20,080 nt of DNA from Bacteroidales bacterium (lineage in GTDB: Bacteria > Bacteroidota > Bacteroidia > Bacteroidales > WCHB1-69), in assembly GCA_031266895.1 (NCBI GenBank), contig JAISAD010000048.1, forward strand, positions 1 to 20,080, read 5' to 3'. Under the pieces are notes generated by a model that was not told the DNA's origin, ran no database searches, and was given only the letters and a program-made list of their open reading frames with translations. Shown here one piece after another: positions 1 through 9,100 of the stretch; the stretch's first letter is position 1; every line of letters begins with the position of its first letter. The translations under genes and the position numbers were made by a program.

Positions 1-27
1 GTTACACAACCAAAAAAATTAACCAAA

Positions 28-486
28 ATGGCAAAAGAAGTAGTTGGACTTATTAAGTTACAAATCAAAGGTGGCGCCGCCAATCCATCGCCTCCGGTAG
101 GGCCTGCACTGGGTTCAAAAGGGGTGAATATTATGGACTTTTGTAAACAGTTTAACGCCCGTACACAAGAACAGGCCGGTAAGGTAATTCCTGTGGTGAT
201 TACCGTTTACAAAGACAAATCATTCGATTTCGTTACCAAGACACCGCCTGTTGCTGTCCAATTGATGGAAGCAACCCAAACAAAGAAAGGATCTAAAGAG
301 CCTAACCGCGACAAAGTAGCTGCTATTTCTTGGGATACGGTTCGTCAAATCGCCGAAACCAAAATGACCGACATGAATTGTTTTGCAGTAGAATCTGCTA
401 TGAGCATGGTGGCTGGGACAGCAAGAAGTATGGGTATCAATGTTAAAGGAGGCGCAAATCCTTTTGAAAATGAATTCACTAATTAA
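28..486 (+). CDS. rplK: 50S ribosomal protein L11
   Basis: L11 is a component of the GTPase-associated centre of the large ribosomal subunit, where it binds 23S rRNA and contacts elongation factors. The 152-residue product has the proline-rich N-terminal signature (GGAANPSPPVGPALGSKG, about residues 16-33) and the C-terminal rRNA-binding domain with ESAMSMVAGTARSMGI near residues 122-137. It is slightly longer than the usual 141-147 residues because of a short tail ending FENEFTN. The ATG at 28 gives the canonical start MAKEVVGLIKLQIKGG. Only 27 A-rich bases precede it here, without a Shine-Dalgarno sequence. Any L1-type autoregulatory site or upstream nusG would lie outside the window. It is the first visible gene of the rplKAJL-rpoBC block, 17 bp before rplA. 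Identity is secure. Confidence 0.98.
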   Translation: MAKEVVGLIKLQIKGGAANPSPPVGPALGSKGVNIMDFCKQFNARTQEQAGKVIPVVITVYKDKSFDFVTKTPPVAVQLMEATQTKKGSKEPNRDKVAAISWDTVRQIAETKMTDMNCFAVESAMSMVAGTARSMGINVKGGANPFENEFTN

Positions 487-503
487 ACGTAACACAAAAC
501 AAC

Positions 504-1199
504 ATGGCTAAAATATCAAAAAAACGCAAAGAGGCTTTAGCAAAGTTTGACAAAAACAAGGTTTACCCTTTGCCCGAAGCCGTGCAAATAGTAAAGGATA
601 TTACCTACACTAAATTTGATGCCTCTTTCGACATTGACGTTCGTTTGGGCGTTGATCCTCGAAAGGCAAATCAAATGGTAAGAGGTATAGTTACTTTACC
701 GCATGGAACAGGGAAAACGGTGCGTGTTTTGGCACTCTGCACCCCCGACAAAGAAGACGAAGCTAAGGCCGCAGGCGCTGACTATGTAGGTTTGGATGAG
801 TATGTTGATAAAATCAAATCGGGATGGACCGATGTTGATGTTATCATCACCATGCCCAGCGTAATGCCCAAAATCGGAGCGCTCGGTAAAATACTCGGTC
901 CTCGAGGCTTAATGCCCAACCCAAAAGCCGGCACTGTTACTATGGAAATTGGTAAAGCTGTGAATGATGTAAAAGCAGGTAAAATTGATTTTAAAGTTGA
1001 TAAATACGGGATTGTTCATACCGCTATCGGGAAGGTAAATTTCACCGCCGACAAGCTGATAGACAATAGCCGTGAAGTAATGTCAACCATTATCAAATTG
1101 AAACCCGCAGCCGCAAAAGGCACTTACATCAGGAGCATTTACCTTTCCAGTACCATGAGTCCAGGTATCCAAGTGGATGTTAAATCTGTTACACTATAA
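504..1199 (+). CDS. rplA: 50S ribosomal protein L1
   Basis: L1 forms the mobile L1 stalk next to the ribosomal E site and in many bacteria also represses its own operon. The 231-residue product is full length for the family. It has the conserved LGPRGLMPNPKAGTVT block at about residues 131-146, the N-terminal RKEALAKFDKNKVYPLPEAV region, and a C-terminal block including GTYIRSIYLSSTMSPGIQVD. The ATG at 504 follows an A-rich leader (ACACAAAACAAC) with no clear Shine-Dalgarno sequence. It lies 17 bp after rplK and 17 bp before rplJ, so the three are almost certainly cotranscribed. The gap to rplJ is too short for a separate L10 leader of the Escherichia coli kind, so any L10 control element would have to overlap the end of rplA. 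That last point is inference. Confidence 0.98.
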   Translation: MAKISKKRKEALAKFDKNKVYPLPEAVQIVKDITYTKFDASFDIDVRLGVDPRKANQMVRGIVTLPHGTGKTVRVLALCTPDKEDEAKAAGADYVGLDEYVDKIKSGWTDVDVIITMPSVMPKIGALGKILGPRGLMPNPKAGTVTMEIGKAVNDVKAGKIDFKVDKYGIVHTAIGKVNFTADKLIDNSREVMSTIIKLKPAAAKGTYIRSIYLSSTMSPGIQVDVKSVTL

Positions 1200-1216
1200 C
1201 CTAAAAAGCTAAAATT

Positions 1217-1732
1217 ATGAAAGTAGAACAAAAAAGTAAAATCGTTGACGAAATCGTAAAAGAGTTAGCTGATTATGCGCATGTGTATGTAACCGATATG
1301 TCCGGGTTTACCGTAGAAACCGTTAATCAACTGAGAAGATTGTGCTTCAGAAGAGACATTAAATTGAGAGTGGTAAAAAACACTATTCTCAAGCGTGCAA
1401 TGGATCAAGCCTCTATTGATTATTCGGAACTCTATCCCGCATTGGTTGGGCCTACTTCAATCATGCTCTCCAACAATGGTAACAGCCCTGCAAGACTCGT
1501 CAAAGAGTTTCGCAGTAAAAACAAAAAACCGTTGATTAAAGCAGCTTTCATTGAAGAAGCAACCTACTTTGGCGATGATCAACTGGAACTTCTCTGCAAC
1601 CTCAAGTCAAGAGAAGAACTAATCGGAGATATTGTTGGCTTACTGCAATCACCTGCACGCAACGTTATTTCGGCGCTGCAATCAGGCGGTGGCAAATTGG
1701 CCGGTATCGTTAAAACGCTTTCTGAAAGATAA
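1217..1732 (+). CDS. rplJ: 50S ribosomal protein L10
   Basis: L10 anchors the L7/L12 dimers to the ribosome and forms the base of the stalk. The 171-residue product has the N-terminal rRNA-binding domain, with VKNTILKRAMDQA around residues 55-67. It also has the SREELIGDIVGLLQSPARNV region and a C-terminal helix that normally binds L12 dimers. The start ATG at 1217 follows the A-rich stretch CCTAAAAAGCTAAAATT. The neighbours rplA upstream and rplL 57 bp downstream match the standard L10-L12 pairing. The 57 bp gap before rplL is very A-rich, and I see no TAnnTTTG promoter box in it. Confidence 0.98.
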   Translation: MKVEQKSKIVDEIVKELADYAHVYVTDMSGFTVETVNQLRRLCFRRDIKLRVVKNTILKRAMDQASIDYSELYPALVGPTSIMLSNNGNSPARLVKEFRSKNKKPLIKAAFIEEATYFGDDQLELLCNLKSREELIGDIVGLLQSPARNVISALQSGGGKLAGIVKTLSER

Positions 1733-1789
1733 AAAACAAAAAAAAGAGTAATTAACTAAAGTAAATAACATTTAAAAAGAATAAAAATC

Positions 1790-2170
1790 ATGGCAGATCT
1801 CAAATTATTTGCAGAACAATTAGTAAATTTGACCGTTAAAGAAGTTAATGAGCTGGCTCAAATTTTAAAAGATGAATACGGTATTGAACCCGCAGCCGCA
1901 GCAGTAGCAATAGCAGCTGGTCCGGCAATTGGTGGCGGTGCTGAAGCAGAAGAAGAAAAAACATCTTTCGATGTTATTTTGAAAGCTGCAGGCACTCAAA
2001 AATTGGCCGTTGTTAAGCTGGTAAAAGAATTAACCAACCTCGGTCTGAAAGAGGCTAAGGAATTAGTTGACGCTGCTCCGAAACCGTTGAAAGAAGGTAT
2101 TACCAAAGACGAAGCAGAAGCTTTGAAAAAATCTTTGGAAGAAGCCGGTGCAGAAGTAGAACTGAAATAG
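1790..2170 (+). CDS. rplL: 50S ribosomal protein L7/L12
   Basis: L7/L12 is the acidic, multicopy stalk protein that recruits and stimulates translational GTPases. The 126-residue product has the usual three parts: an N-terminal dimerisation domain (about residues 1-45), an alanine/glycine-rich hinge (AAAAVAIAAGPAIGGGAEAEEE), and a C-terminal factor-binding domain from about residue 55 to 126, containing VKLVKELTNLGLKEAKELVD. The start ATG at 1790 sits after an A-rich leader that is nearly identical to the one before rpoC (see 1771-1792 and 6168-6190). The next gene, rpoB, begins 196 bp downstream across a region holding a strong hairpin. This suggests rplL may be the last gene of a high-abundance transcript, with only part of the transcription continuing into rpoBC. 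Confidence 0.98.
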   Translation: MADLKLFAEQLVNLTVKEVNELAQILKDEYGIEPAAAAVAIAAGPAIGGGAEAEEEKTSFDVILKAAGTQKLAVVKLVKELTNLGLKEAKELVDAAPKPLKEGITKDEAEALKKSLEEAGAEVELK

Positions 2171-2366
2171 TTTCTGCATACCTACTCGCGATAGTATAAG
2201 ACTTCCACAGTTGTGGAGGTCTTGTATTTATCGTTATATTAAAATCTCACTTTTACTGCTCTTGCTCATACTACTCTATTATACTCATTATCAAAAAGTT
2301 ATAAACTACTGTCAAATCTAACAATCTTATTAAATCATATTCAACAACCACTAAAAAACAATAGTC
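2171..2366 (+). other. rplL-rpoB intergenic region
   Basis: This 196 bp stretch is the only large gap in the ribosomal protein-polymerase block. It holds the hairpin at 2193-2228, followed by about 138 bp of AT-rich sequence up to the TTG start of rpoB. I looked for the Bacteroidetes -7 box TAnnTTTG on the + strand and found no convincing match. The data therefore favour read-through past a hairpin over a separate rpoB promoter, though a degenerate promoter cannot be excluded by eye. No small ORF or RNA gene is apparent. Confidence 0.6.
2193..2228 (+). terminator. Long hairpin after rplL (candidate attenuator or processing site)
   Basis: Positions 2193-2209 (AGTATAAGACTTCCACA) pair with 2212-2228 (TGTGGAGGTCTTGTATT) in 17 consecutive pairs, three of them G-U wobbles. 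The drawn loop is 2 nt, in practice a 4 nt loop with one pair fewer. The hairpin starts 23 bp after the rplL stop and ends 138 bp before the rpoB start. The 3' flank (TATCGTT) has no long T-run, so it is not a textbook intrinsic terminator. In Escherichia coli the rplL-rpoB gap holds a partial terminator and an RNase III site; an equivalent role here is inference from position. Confidence 0.6.
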
Positions 2367-5300
2367 TTGGCAACAAAAAATAACAGTAGAATCACATTCG
2401 CATCTACACGCCCTACTGAATATCCCGATTTTTTGGATATTCAACTTAAATCATTTCAAGATTTCTTTCAAATAGATACGGACGCTGAACGCCGCCGTAA
2501 CGAAGGGCTGTATAAAGTTTTCGAAGAAAATTTTCCTATCGCAGATGCAAGAAACAATTTTATTCTCGAATTTTTGGACTATTATATTGATGGTCCTCGC
2601 TATTCTATGGATGAATGCATCGAAAGAGGTTTAACCTACAGCGTTCCCTTGAAAGCCAAAATGAAACTCTCCTGCAACGATGTGGAACATGAAGAGTTTG
2701 AAACCGTTATCCAAGATGTCTATCTGGGCATGATTCCCTACATGACGCCTCAGGGAACATTTATCATTAATGGCGCAGAACGCGTAGTAGTTTCCCAACT
2801 GCACCGCTCTCCGGGCGTCTTCTTTGGCTCATCGTTCCACGCTAACGGCAGTCAACTCTACTCTGCACGCATTATTCCTTTCAAAGGATCATGGATGGAG
2901 TTTACTACCGACATCAACAACGTGATGTATGCCTATATTGACAGAAAAAAGAAACTGCCCGTTACCACTCTGCTTCGCGCCATCGGTTACGAGACAGATA
3001 AAGATATTTTAGATATTTTTGACATCGCCGAAGAGGTAAAAGCTACCAAAGCTAACCTTAAAAAGTATGTAGGACAGAAATTTGCTGCCCGCGTAGTAAA
3101 ATCCTGGAACGAAGATTTTGTGGACGAAGAGACCGGCGAAGTAGTAAATATCGAACGTACAGAAGTGATTATTGAACGCGAAACCATTCTGGAAGATCAT
3201 CACATTAGAATGATTACGGATGCCAATATCAAAACTGTACTATTCCATAAGCAGGATGAAAAGCAAACCGACTATTCCATTATTTTTAATACGCTGCAAA
3301 AAGATCCTGCCAACTCCGAAAAACAGGCTCTTGATTATATTTACCTGCAACTGCGCAATACTGCAGCTCCTGATGAAGAGGCTGCCCGTCAGGCACTCGA
3401 AAAGCTATTTTTCTCCGATAAAAGATATGACCTTGGCGAGGTAGGGCGCTACCGCATCAATAAGAAACTGAATCTCAATATCCCCATGGAAGTGGGCATA
3501 TTGACAAAAGAAGACATTATTTATATCATCCGTTATCTTATCGAATTAATTAATTCCAAAATGGAAGTGGATGATATTGACCACTTGAGCAATCGCCGTG
3601 TAAGAACTGTAGGCGAACAGCTCTATAACCAATTTGGGTTAGGGCTCTCTCGCATGACGCGTACTATTCGTGAAAAGATGAATGTGCGTGATAACGAGGT
3701 ATTTGCACCCATGGATTTGATTAATGCCAAAACACTTTCTTCAGTTATTAACTCTTTCTTCGGGACGAATCAACTGTCGCAATTTATGGATCAGACCAAT
3801 CCGCTCTCGGAATTGACCCATAAGCGCAGAATTTCAGCTTTAGGCCCCGGCGGTCTGTCGAGAGAGCGTGCCGGCTTTGAAGTGCGCGATGTACACTATA
3901 CCCACTACGGCCGCCTCTGCACCATTGAAACACCCGAAGGGCCAAACATTGGGCTTATCTCCTCGCTTTGTGTATTTGCTAAAATAAATCATCTCGGATT
4001 TATCGAGACTCCTTATCGCAGAGTAATTGACGGTAAAGTGATCTTCAATGAAGACCCTATTTATTTAAGCGCCGAAGAAGAGGAAAATAAATCTATCGCG
4101 CAAGCCAATACGCCAATGAACAAAGAAGGGGTGCTGTCGGAAACGGTAAAAGCACGTAACTTGGCCGACTATCCTATTCTGCAACGTGAAAAAATTGACC
4201 TGATAGATGTAGGTCCCAACCAAATTGCCTCTATTGCAGCTTCGCTCATTCCATTCCTCGAAAACGATGACGCCAACCGCGCCCTGATGGGATCGAACAT
4301 GATGCGACAAGCTGTTCCACTGTTAGCCCCCGAAACGCCTATCGTTGGCACAGGGCTGGAGCATCGTGTTGCTGTTGATTCGCGCACTCTGCTCCTGGCG
4401 GAAGGAAAAGGAATTGTAGAGTACGTGGATGCTGAAAAGATTGTCATCAATTACGAAAGAAGCGAAATTGAGAATCTGGTAAGTTTTGATTCCAACACTA
4501 AGACCTATCATCTGTTAAAATTCAGAAGAACCAATCAAAATTCATGTATCAACATGACACCGCTGGTTGCTAAAGGCCAAAAAGTGAAAAAAGGCGATGT
4601 TCTTACCGAAGGCTACGCCACAAAAGACGGCGAATTGGCGCTGGGTCGTAATATGATGGTGGCATTCATGCCCTGGAAAGGCTACAACTTTGAAGATGCT
4701 ATTGTGATTTCGGAAAGAGTAGTAAAAGAAGACATTTTTACCTCTATCCATATTGAAGAATTTACGCTCGAAGTGCGCGACACCAAACGCGGCATCGAAG
4801 AGTTGACCAACGATATTCCCAACGTATCATCAGACACAACTAAAGATCTTGGAGAAGACGGCCTTATCAGAATTGGAGCCGAAGTGAATGAAGGAGATAT
4901 TTTAATTGGTAAAATTACGCCAAAAGGCGAAACATATCCTACACCTGAAGAAAAACTGTTGAGAGCTATTTTCGGAGATAAAGCCGGAGATGTAAAAGAT
5001 GCTTCTCTCAAAGCGCCTCCATCCATGAAAGGGGTGGTTATTGGAACTAAATCGCTATCTCGCCTGGTGAAAGATAGAAAAACGCGCTCGAAAGACAAAG
5101 ATATTCTGAAAGAGATTGAAGGAAAGTATGAACAGGAGTTGAATTTGCTGAAAGAATGCATTGTAGCTAAGTTATACAATATACTAGACGGTAAAATTTC
5201 GTATCAGGTATATGACAATACAAAAAATGTAGTGGTATCTAAAGGCGCAAAATTCTCGCAAAAGTTACTAAGCAACATCAATTACGCTACTGTTGCCATG

Positions 5301-6167
5301 TCCAAATGGACAAGCGATAACACTTTGAACCATACTATTGCCGAAATTATTCGCAATTATCTGATTTGCGAGCGCGATGTTATGGCTCGCTTCACCCGCG
5401 AAAAATTTGATGCCATTATCGGTTCGGAATTGCCGACCGGTATCGTGCAAATGGCTAAAGTTTACGTAGCGAATAAACGTAAATTGAGAGTAGGCGACAA
5501 AATGGCAGGACGTCACGGCAATAAGGGTATTGTAGCTAAAATTGTACGCGCAGAAGATATGCCGTTTCTCGAAGATGGCCGACCGGTGGACATTGTGTTG
5601 AATCCGCTGGGTGTGCCTTCCCGCATGAATTTGGGACAGATTTACGAAACCGTACTTGGTTGGGCAGGCAAAGAGATGGGTGTGAAATTCGCCACCCCAA
5701 TCTTCGATGGCGCTTCCATTGACCAGATTAACGAATTAATGAAAAAAGCAGGGCTGCCCGAAAATGGCAGCATTCAGCTCTACAATGGCGAAACCGGCGA
5801 AAAATTCCATCAGAAAGTTACGGTGGGCTATATCTACATGATTAAGTTACACCACATGGTTGATGATAAGATGCACGCCCGTTCCATAGGACCGTACTCC
5901 ATGATTACGCAACAGCCCCTGGGTGGTAAAGCGCAATTCGGAGGTCAGCGTTTCGGAGAAATGGAAGTTTGGGCTATTGAAGCTTTTGGCGCCGCCAATG
6001 TACTGCAAGAAATCCTTACGGTAAAATCGGATGATGTGGTAGGCCGCGCAAAAGCTTACGAAGCTATTGTGAAAGGCGATAACATGCCTGTACCCGGACT
6101 TCCGGAATCATTCAACGTGTTAATCAATGAATTACGCGGTTTGGCATTAGATATTAAATTTGAATAA
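2367..6167 (+). CDS. rpoB: DNA-directed RNA polymerase subunit beta
   Basis: This is the beta subunit, one of the two large subunits that form the active centre of RNA polymerase. The 1266-residue product is complete. The rifampicin-binding cluster QLSQFMDQTNPLSELTHKRR starts at Q469; D475, H485 and S490 correspond to Escherichia coli D516, H526 and S531 and are all wild type, so the enzyme is predicted rifampicin-sensitive. GYNFEDA (772-778) carries the conserved acidic pair E776/D777. KMAGRHGNKG (1045-1054) carries the two catalytic-centre lysines K1045 and K1053. The start is the TTG at 2367: an in-frame TAA at 2352-2354 and no ATG or GTG between force this choice. The resulting N terminus (MATKNNSRITFAS...YPDFLDIQLKSFQDFF) matches how Bacteroidetes RpoB proteins begin. 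rpoC follows 20 bp downstream. Confidence 0.98.
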   Translation: MATKNNSRITFASTRPTEYPDFLDIQLKSFQDFFQIDTDAERRRNEGLYKVFEENFPIADARNNFILEFLDYYIDGPRYSMDECIERGLTYSVPLKAKMKLSCNDVEHEEFETVIQDVYLGMIPYMTPQGTFIINGAERVVVSQLHRSPGVFFGSSFHANGSQLYSARIIPFKGSWMEFTTDINNVMYAYIDRKKKLPVTTLLRAIGYETDKDILDIFDIAEEVKATKANLKKYVGQKFAARVVKSWNEDFVDEETGEVVNIERTEVIIERETILEDHHIRMITDANIKTVLFHKQDEKQTDYSIIFNTLQKDPANSEKQALDYIYLQLRNTAAPDEEAARQALEKLFFSDKRYDLGEVGRYRINKKLNLNIPMEVGILTKEDIIYIIRYLIELINSKMEVDDIDHLSNRRVRTVGEQLYNQFGLGLSRMTRTIREKMNVRDNEVFAPMDLINAKTLSSVINSFFGTNQLSQFMDQTNPLSELTHKRRISALGPGGLSRERAGFEVRDVHYTHYGRLCTIETPEGPNIGLISSLCVFAKINHLGFIETPYRRVIDGKVIFNEDPIYLSAEEEENKSIAQANTPMNKEGVLSETVKARNLADYPILQREKIDLIDVGPNQIASIAASLIPFLENDDANRALMGSNMMRQAVPLLAPETPIVGTGLEHRVAVDSRTLLLAEGKGIVEYVDAEKIVINYERSEIENLVSFDSNTKTYHLLKFRRTNQNSCINMTPLVAKGQKVKKGDVLTEGYATKDGELALGRNMMVAFMPWKGYNFEDAIVISERVVKEDIFTSIHIEEFTLEVRDTKRGIEELTNDIPNVSSDTTKDLGEDGLIRIGAEVNEGDILIGKITPKGETYPTPEEKLLRAIFGDKAGDVKDASLKAPPSMKGVVIGTKSLSRLVKDRKTRSKDKDILKEIEGKYEQELNLLKECIVAKLYNILDGKISYQVYDNTKNVVVSKGAKFSQKLLSNINYATVAMSKWTSDNTLNHTIAEIIRNYLICERDVMARFTREKFDAIIGSELPTGIVQMAKVYVANKRKLRVGDKMAGRHGNKGIVAKIVRAEDMPFLEDGRPVDIVLNPLGVPSRMNLGQIYETVLGWAGKEMGVKFATPIFDGASIDQINELMKKAGLPENGSIQLYNGETGEKFHQKVTVGYIYMIKLHHMVDDKMHARSIGPYSMITQQPLGGKAQFGGQRFGEMEVWAIEAFGAANVLQEILTVKSDDVVGRAKAYEAIVKGDNMPVPGLPESFNVLINELRGLALDIKFE

Positions 6168-6187
6168 TTTAGAAAGAATATAAAATC

Positions 6188-9100
6188 ATGGCATCCAGAA
6201 AAGAAACGAATACAAGAAAAGAGTTTTCGACAATGACCATCAGTTTGGCCTCGCCCGAGTCTATCCTGGAACAGTCTCACGGCGAAGTGCTGAAACCCGA
6301 AACCATAAATTACAGAACATACAAACCTGAGCGGGAAGGGCTGTTTTGTGAAAAGATTTTCGGGCCGACAAAGGATTGGGAGTGCCATTGCGGCAAATAT
6401 AAACGCATCAGATATAAAGGTATTATTTGCGACCGTTGCGGAGTAGAAGTCACCGAACGCAAAGTGCGTCGCGAACGCATGGGACATATCCAATTGGTAG
6501 TGCCTGTTGCCCATATCTGGTTCTTTAAAACCCTGCCGAATAAAGTTGGGGCATTGCTTGGATTAGCCTCCAAAGCAGTAGATTCTATCGTTTACTATGA
6601 AAAGTATGTAGTTATCCAGCCCGGCATAGCCGAAAGCGAAAACGTGAAAAGATTGTCGCTGCTAAGCGAAGAAGAATGTTTCAACGTGATTGAATCCTTG
6701 CCGCCGGAAAACAAATTATTAGACGATACCGATCCCAATAAATTTATTGCCAAAATGGGCGCAGAAGCTCTTTACGATCTCCTGTTGCAAATTGATTTGG
6801 ATAAAGAGTCGTATGAATTGAGAGACAGAGCCAACAACGAAACTTCTCAACAGCGCAAGCAGGATATTCTGAAAAGATTGCATGTTTATGAGGCATTTAG
6901 AGACAGCCGAAAACGCGCTGAAAACAAACCCGAATGGATGATTGTCACCATTGTGCCTGTTATTCCGCCCGAGCTGCGTCCGTTAGTTCCGCTTGATGGA
7001 GGGCGCTTCGCCACGTCAGACCTCAACGACCTTTACCGCCGCGTAATTATCCGCAACAACCGCTTAAAGCGATTAATTGACATTAAAGCACCCGATGTAA
7101 TTATGCGTAACGAAAAACGCATGCTGCAAGAGGCTGTGGACTCTCTGTTCGACAATTCAAGAAAGTCGAATGCGGTGAAAACAGAGTCTAACAGAGCGCT
7201 TAAATCACTGTCTGACAGTTTGAAAGGCAAACAGGGGCGTTTTCGTCAAAATCTGCTCGGAAAACGTGTGGATTACTCCGGACGTTCTGTTATTGTGGTA
7301 GGCCCTGAATTACACCTTAACGAATGCGGACTACCGAAAGATATGGCAGCTGAATTATTTAAGCCATTCATTATCAGAAAAATCCTTGAAAGAGGTATCG
7401 TTAAAACCGTAAAATCTGCTAAAAAAATCGTAGATAGAAAAGACCCTATTGTATGGGAAATTCTGGAAAATATACTAAAGGGACACCCCGTTTTATTAAA
7501 TCGAGCTCCCACTCTGCACCGCTTGGGCATTCAGGCATTTCAGCCTCGCCTGGTGGAGGGAAAAGCCATCCGTCTGCACCCGCTTTGCTGTACGGCATTC
7601 AATGCTGACTTCGACGGCGACCAGATGGCTGTACATGTGCCGCTGGGCAATGCCGCCATTATGGAGGCTCAAATGCTGATGCTCGCTTCGCACAACATTC
7701 TGAACCCTGCTAATGGCGCCCCAATCACCGTGCCCTCGCAAGACATGGTATTGGGTCTGTACTACATCACCAAAGAGCGTCGCTCCACTCCTACCGAACC
7801 GGTAATGGGCGAAGGGAGCAAATTCTACTCCCCCGAAGAGGTAATCATTGCCTATAATGAGAAAAAAGTGGATTTGAATGCAGTGATCAAATGCCGGGTA
7901 AATCTGACCGGAAACGGCCAAACGGAACTTATCGAAACTACTGTAGGCCGCGTACTTTTTAATCAGGTGGTGCCATCCGAATACGGCTATGTAAATGAAC
8001 TTTTGACTAAAAAATCCTTGAGAGATATTATTGGCGCTGTACTGAGCAAGTCGGGCAATGCCAAAACTGCGAAATTCTTAGACGACATTATGGGCTTGGG
8101 ATTCCGCATGGCTTTCGAAGGCGGCTTGTCATTCAACTTGGGCGATGTGATTATTCCCGAAGAGAAAGCGAAACTAATCACCGAATCAAATGTTCAGATA
8201 GAAGAGATTACATCTAACTACAATATGGGATTTATCACCAACACCGAGCGCTATAATCAGGTAGTTGACGTATGGTCTCATGCCAACGCCCGCTTGAGCG
8301 GCGTGTTGATGGAACGCATTGCCAACGACCGTCAGGGCTTTAACCCTGTACACATGATGCGGCACTCTGGCGCTCGCGGTTCGGCTGAACAGATTCGCCA
8401 GCTCTCCGGCATGCGTGGCTTGATGGCTAAGCCAACCAAAACCAGCGCAGGCGGTGGCGAAATCATCGAAAATCCCATTTTGTCAAACTTTAAAGAAGGA
8501 TTATCGGTATTAGAGTACTTTATCTCTACGCACGGAGCTCGTAAAGGACTGGCTGACACTGCATTAAAAACTGCCGATGCTGGTTACTTGACCCGTCGTC
8601 TGGTGGACGTATCGCACGATGTCATCATCAATGAAGAAGACTGTGGCACACTAAGAGGCATGGCCATTGGCGCTTTGAAGAAAAACGAAGAGGTTGTAGA
8701 AACTCTGTATGACCGTTTATTGGGACGTGTTACCCTGCATGATGTTTATCATCCGCAAACCGGCGAACTGATTGTAAAAGCCGGTGAAGAGCTAAACGAA
8801 GAGTTGTGTGCCATTATCGAAGAGTCGCCTATTGAAGAGGTGGAAATTCGTTCCGTACCTACCTGTGAATCCAAGCACGGTGTTTGCCAAAAGTGCTATG
8901 GCCGAAATTTAGCCACCGGTAAAATGGTGCAAATCGGCGAAGCTGTGGGTGTTATCGCCGCACAATCTATTGGTGAACCGGGTACGCAGCTTACCCTCCG
9001 TACTTTCCACGTTGGGGGTGTGGCCGGCAACGTAGCTGCCAACAGCAAAATCAACGCCAAGTACAGCGGTATGCTCAGTATTGACGAACTGAGAGCGCTG

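Noticed and set aside
3771..3842. Rifampicin-resistance mutation in rpoB
   Set aside because: The key positions D475, H485 and S490 are all wild type; the differences seen (T467, N468, T477, L483 relative to Escherichia coli) look like normal lineage variation.
4682..5179. 165-codon open frame on the minus strand inside rpoB
   Set aside because: It lies fully antisense to highly conserved rpoB coding sequence, has no recognisable domain and no promoter, and is a composition shadow.
7496..7921. 141-codon open frame on the minus strand inside rpoC, near the catalytic NADFDGD region
   Set aside because: It is antisense to one of the most conserved parts of rpoC; the frame is open because of codon constraints, not because it is a gene.
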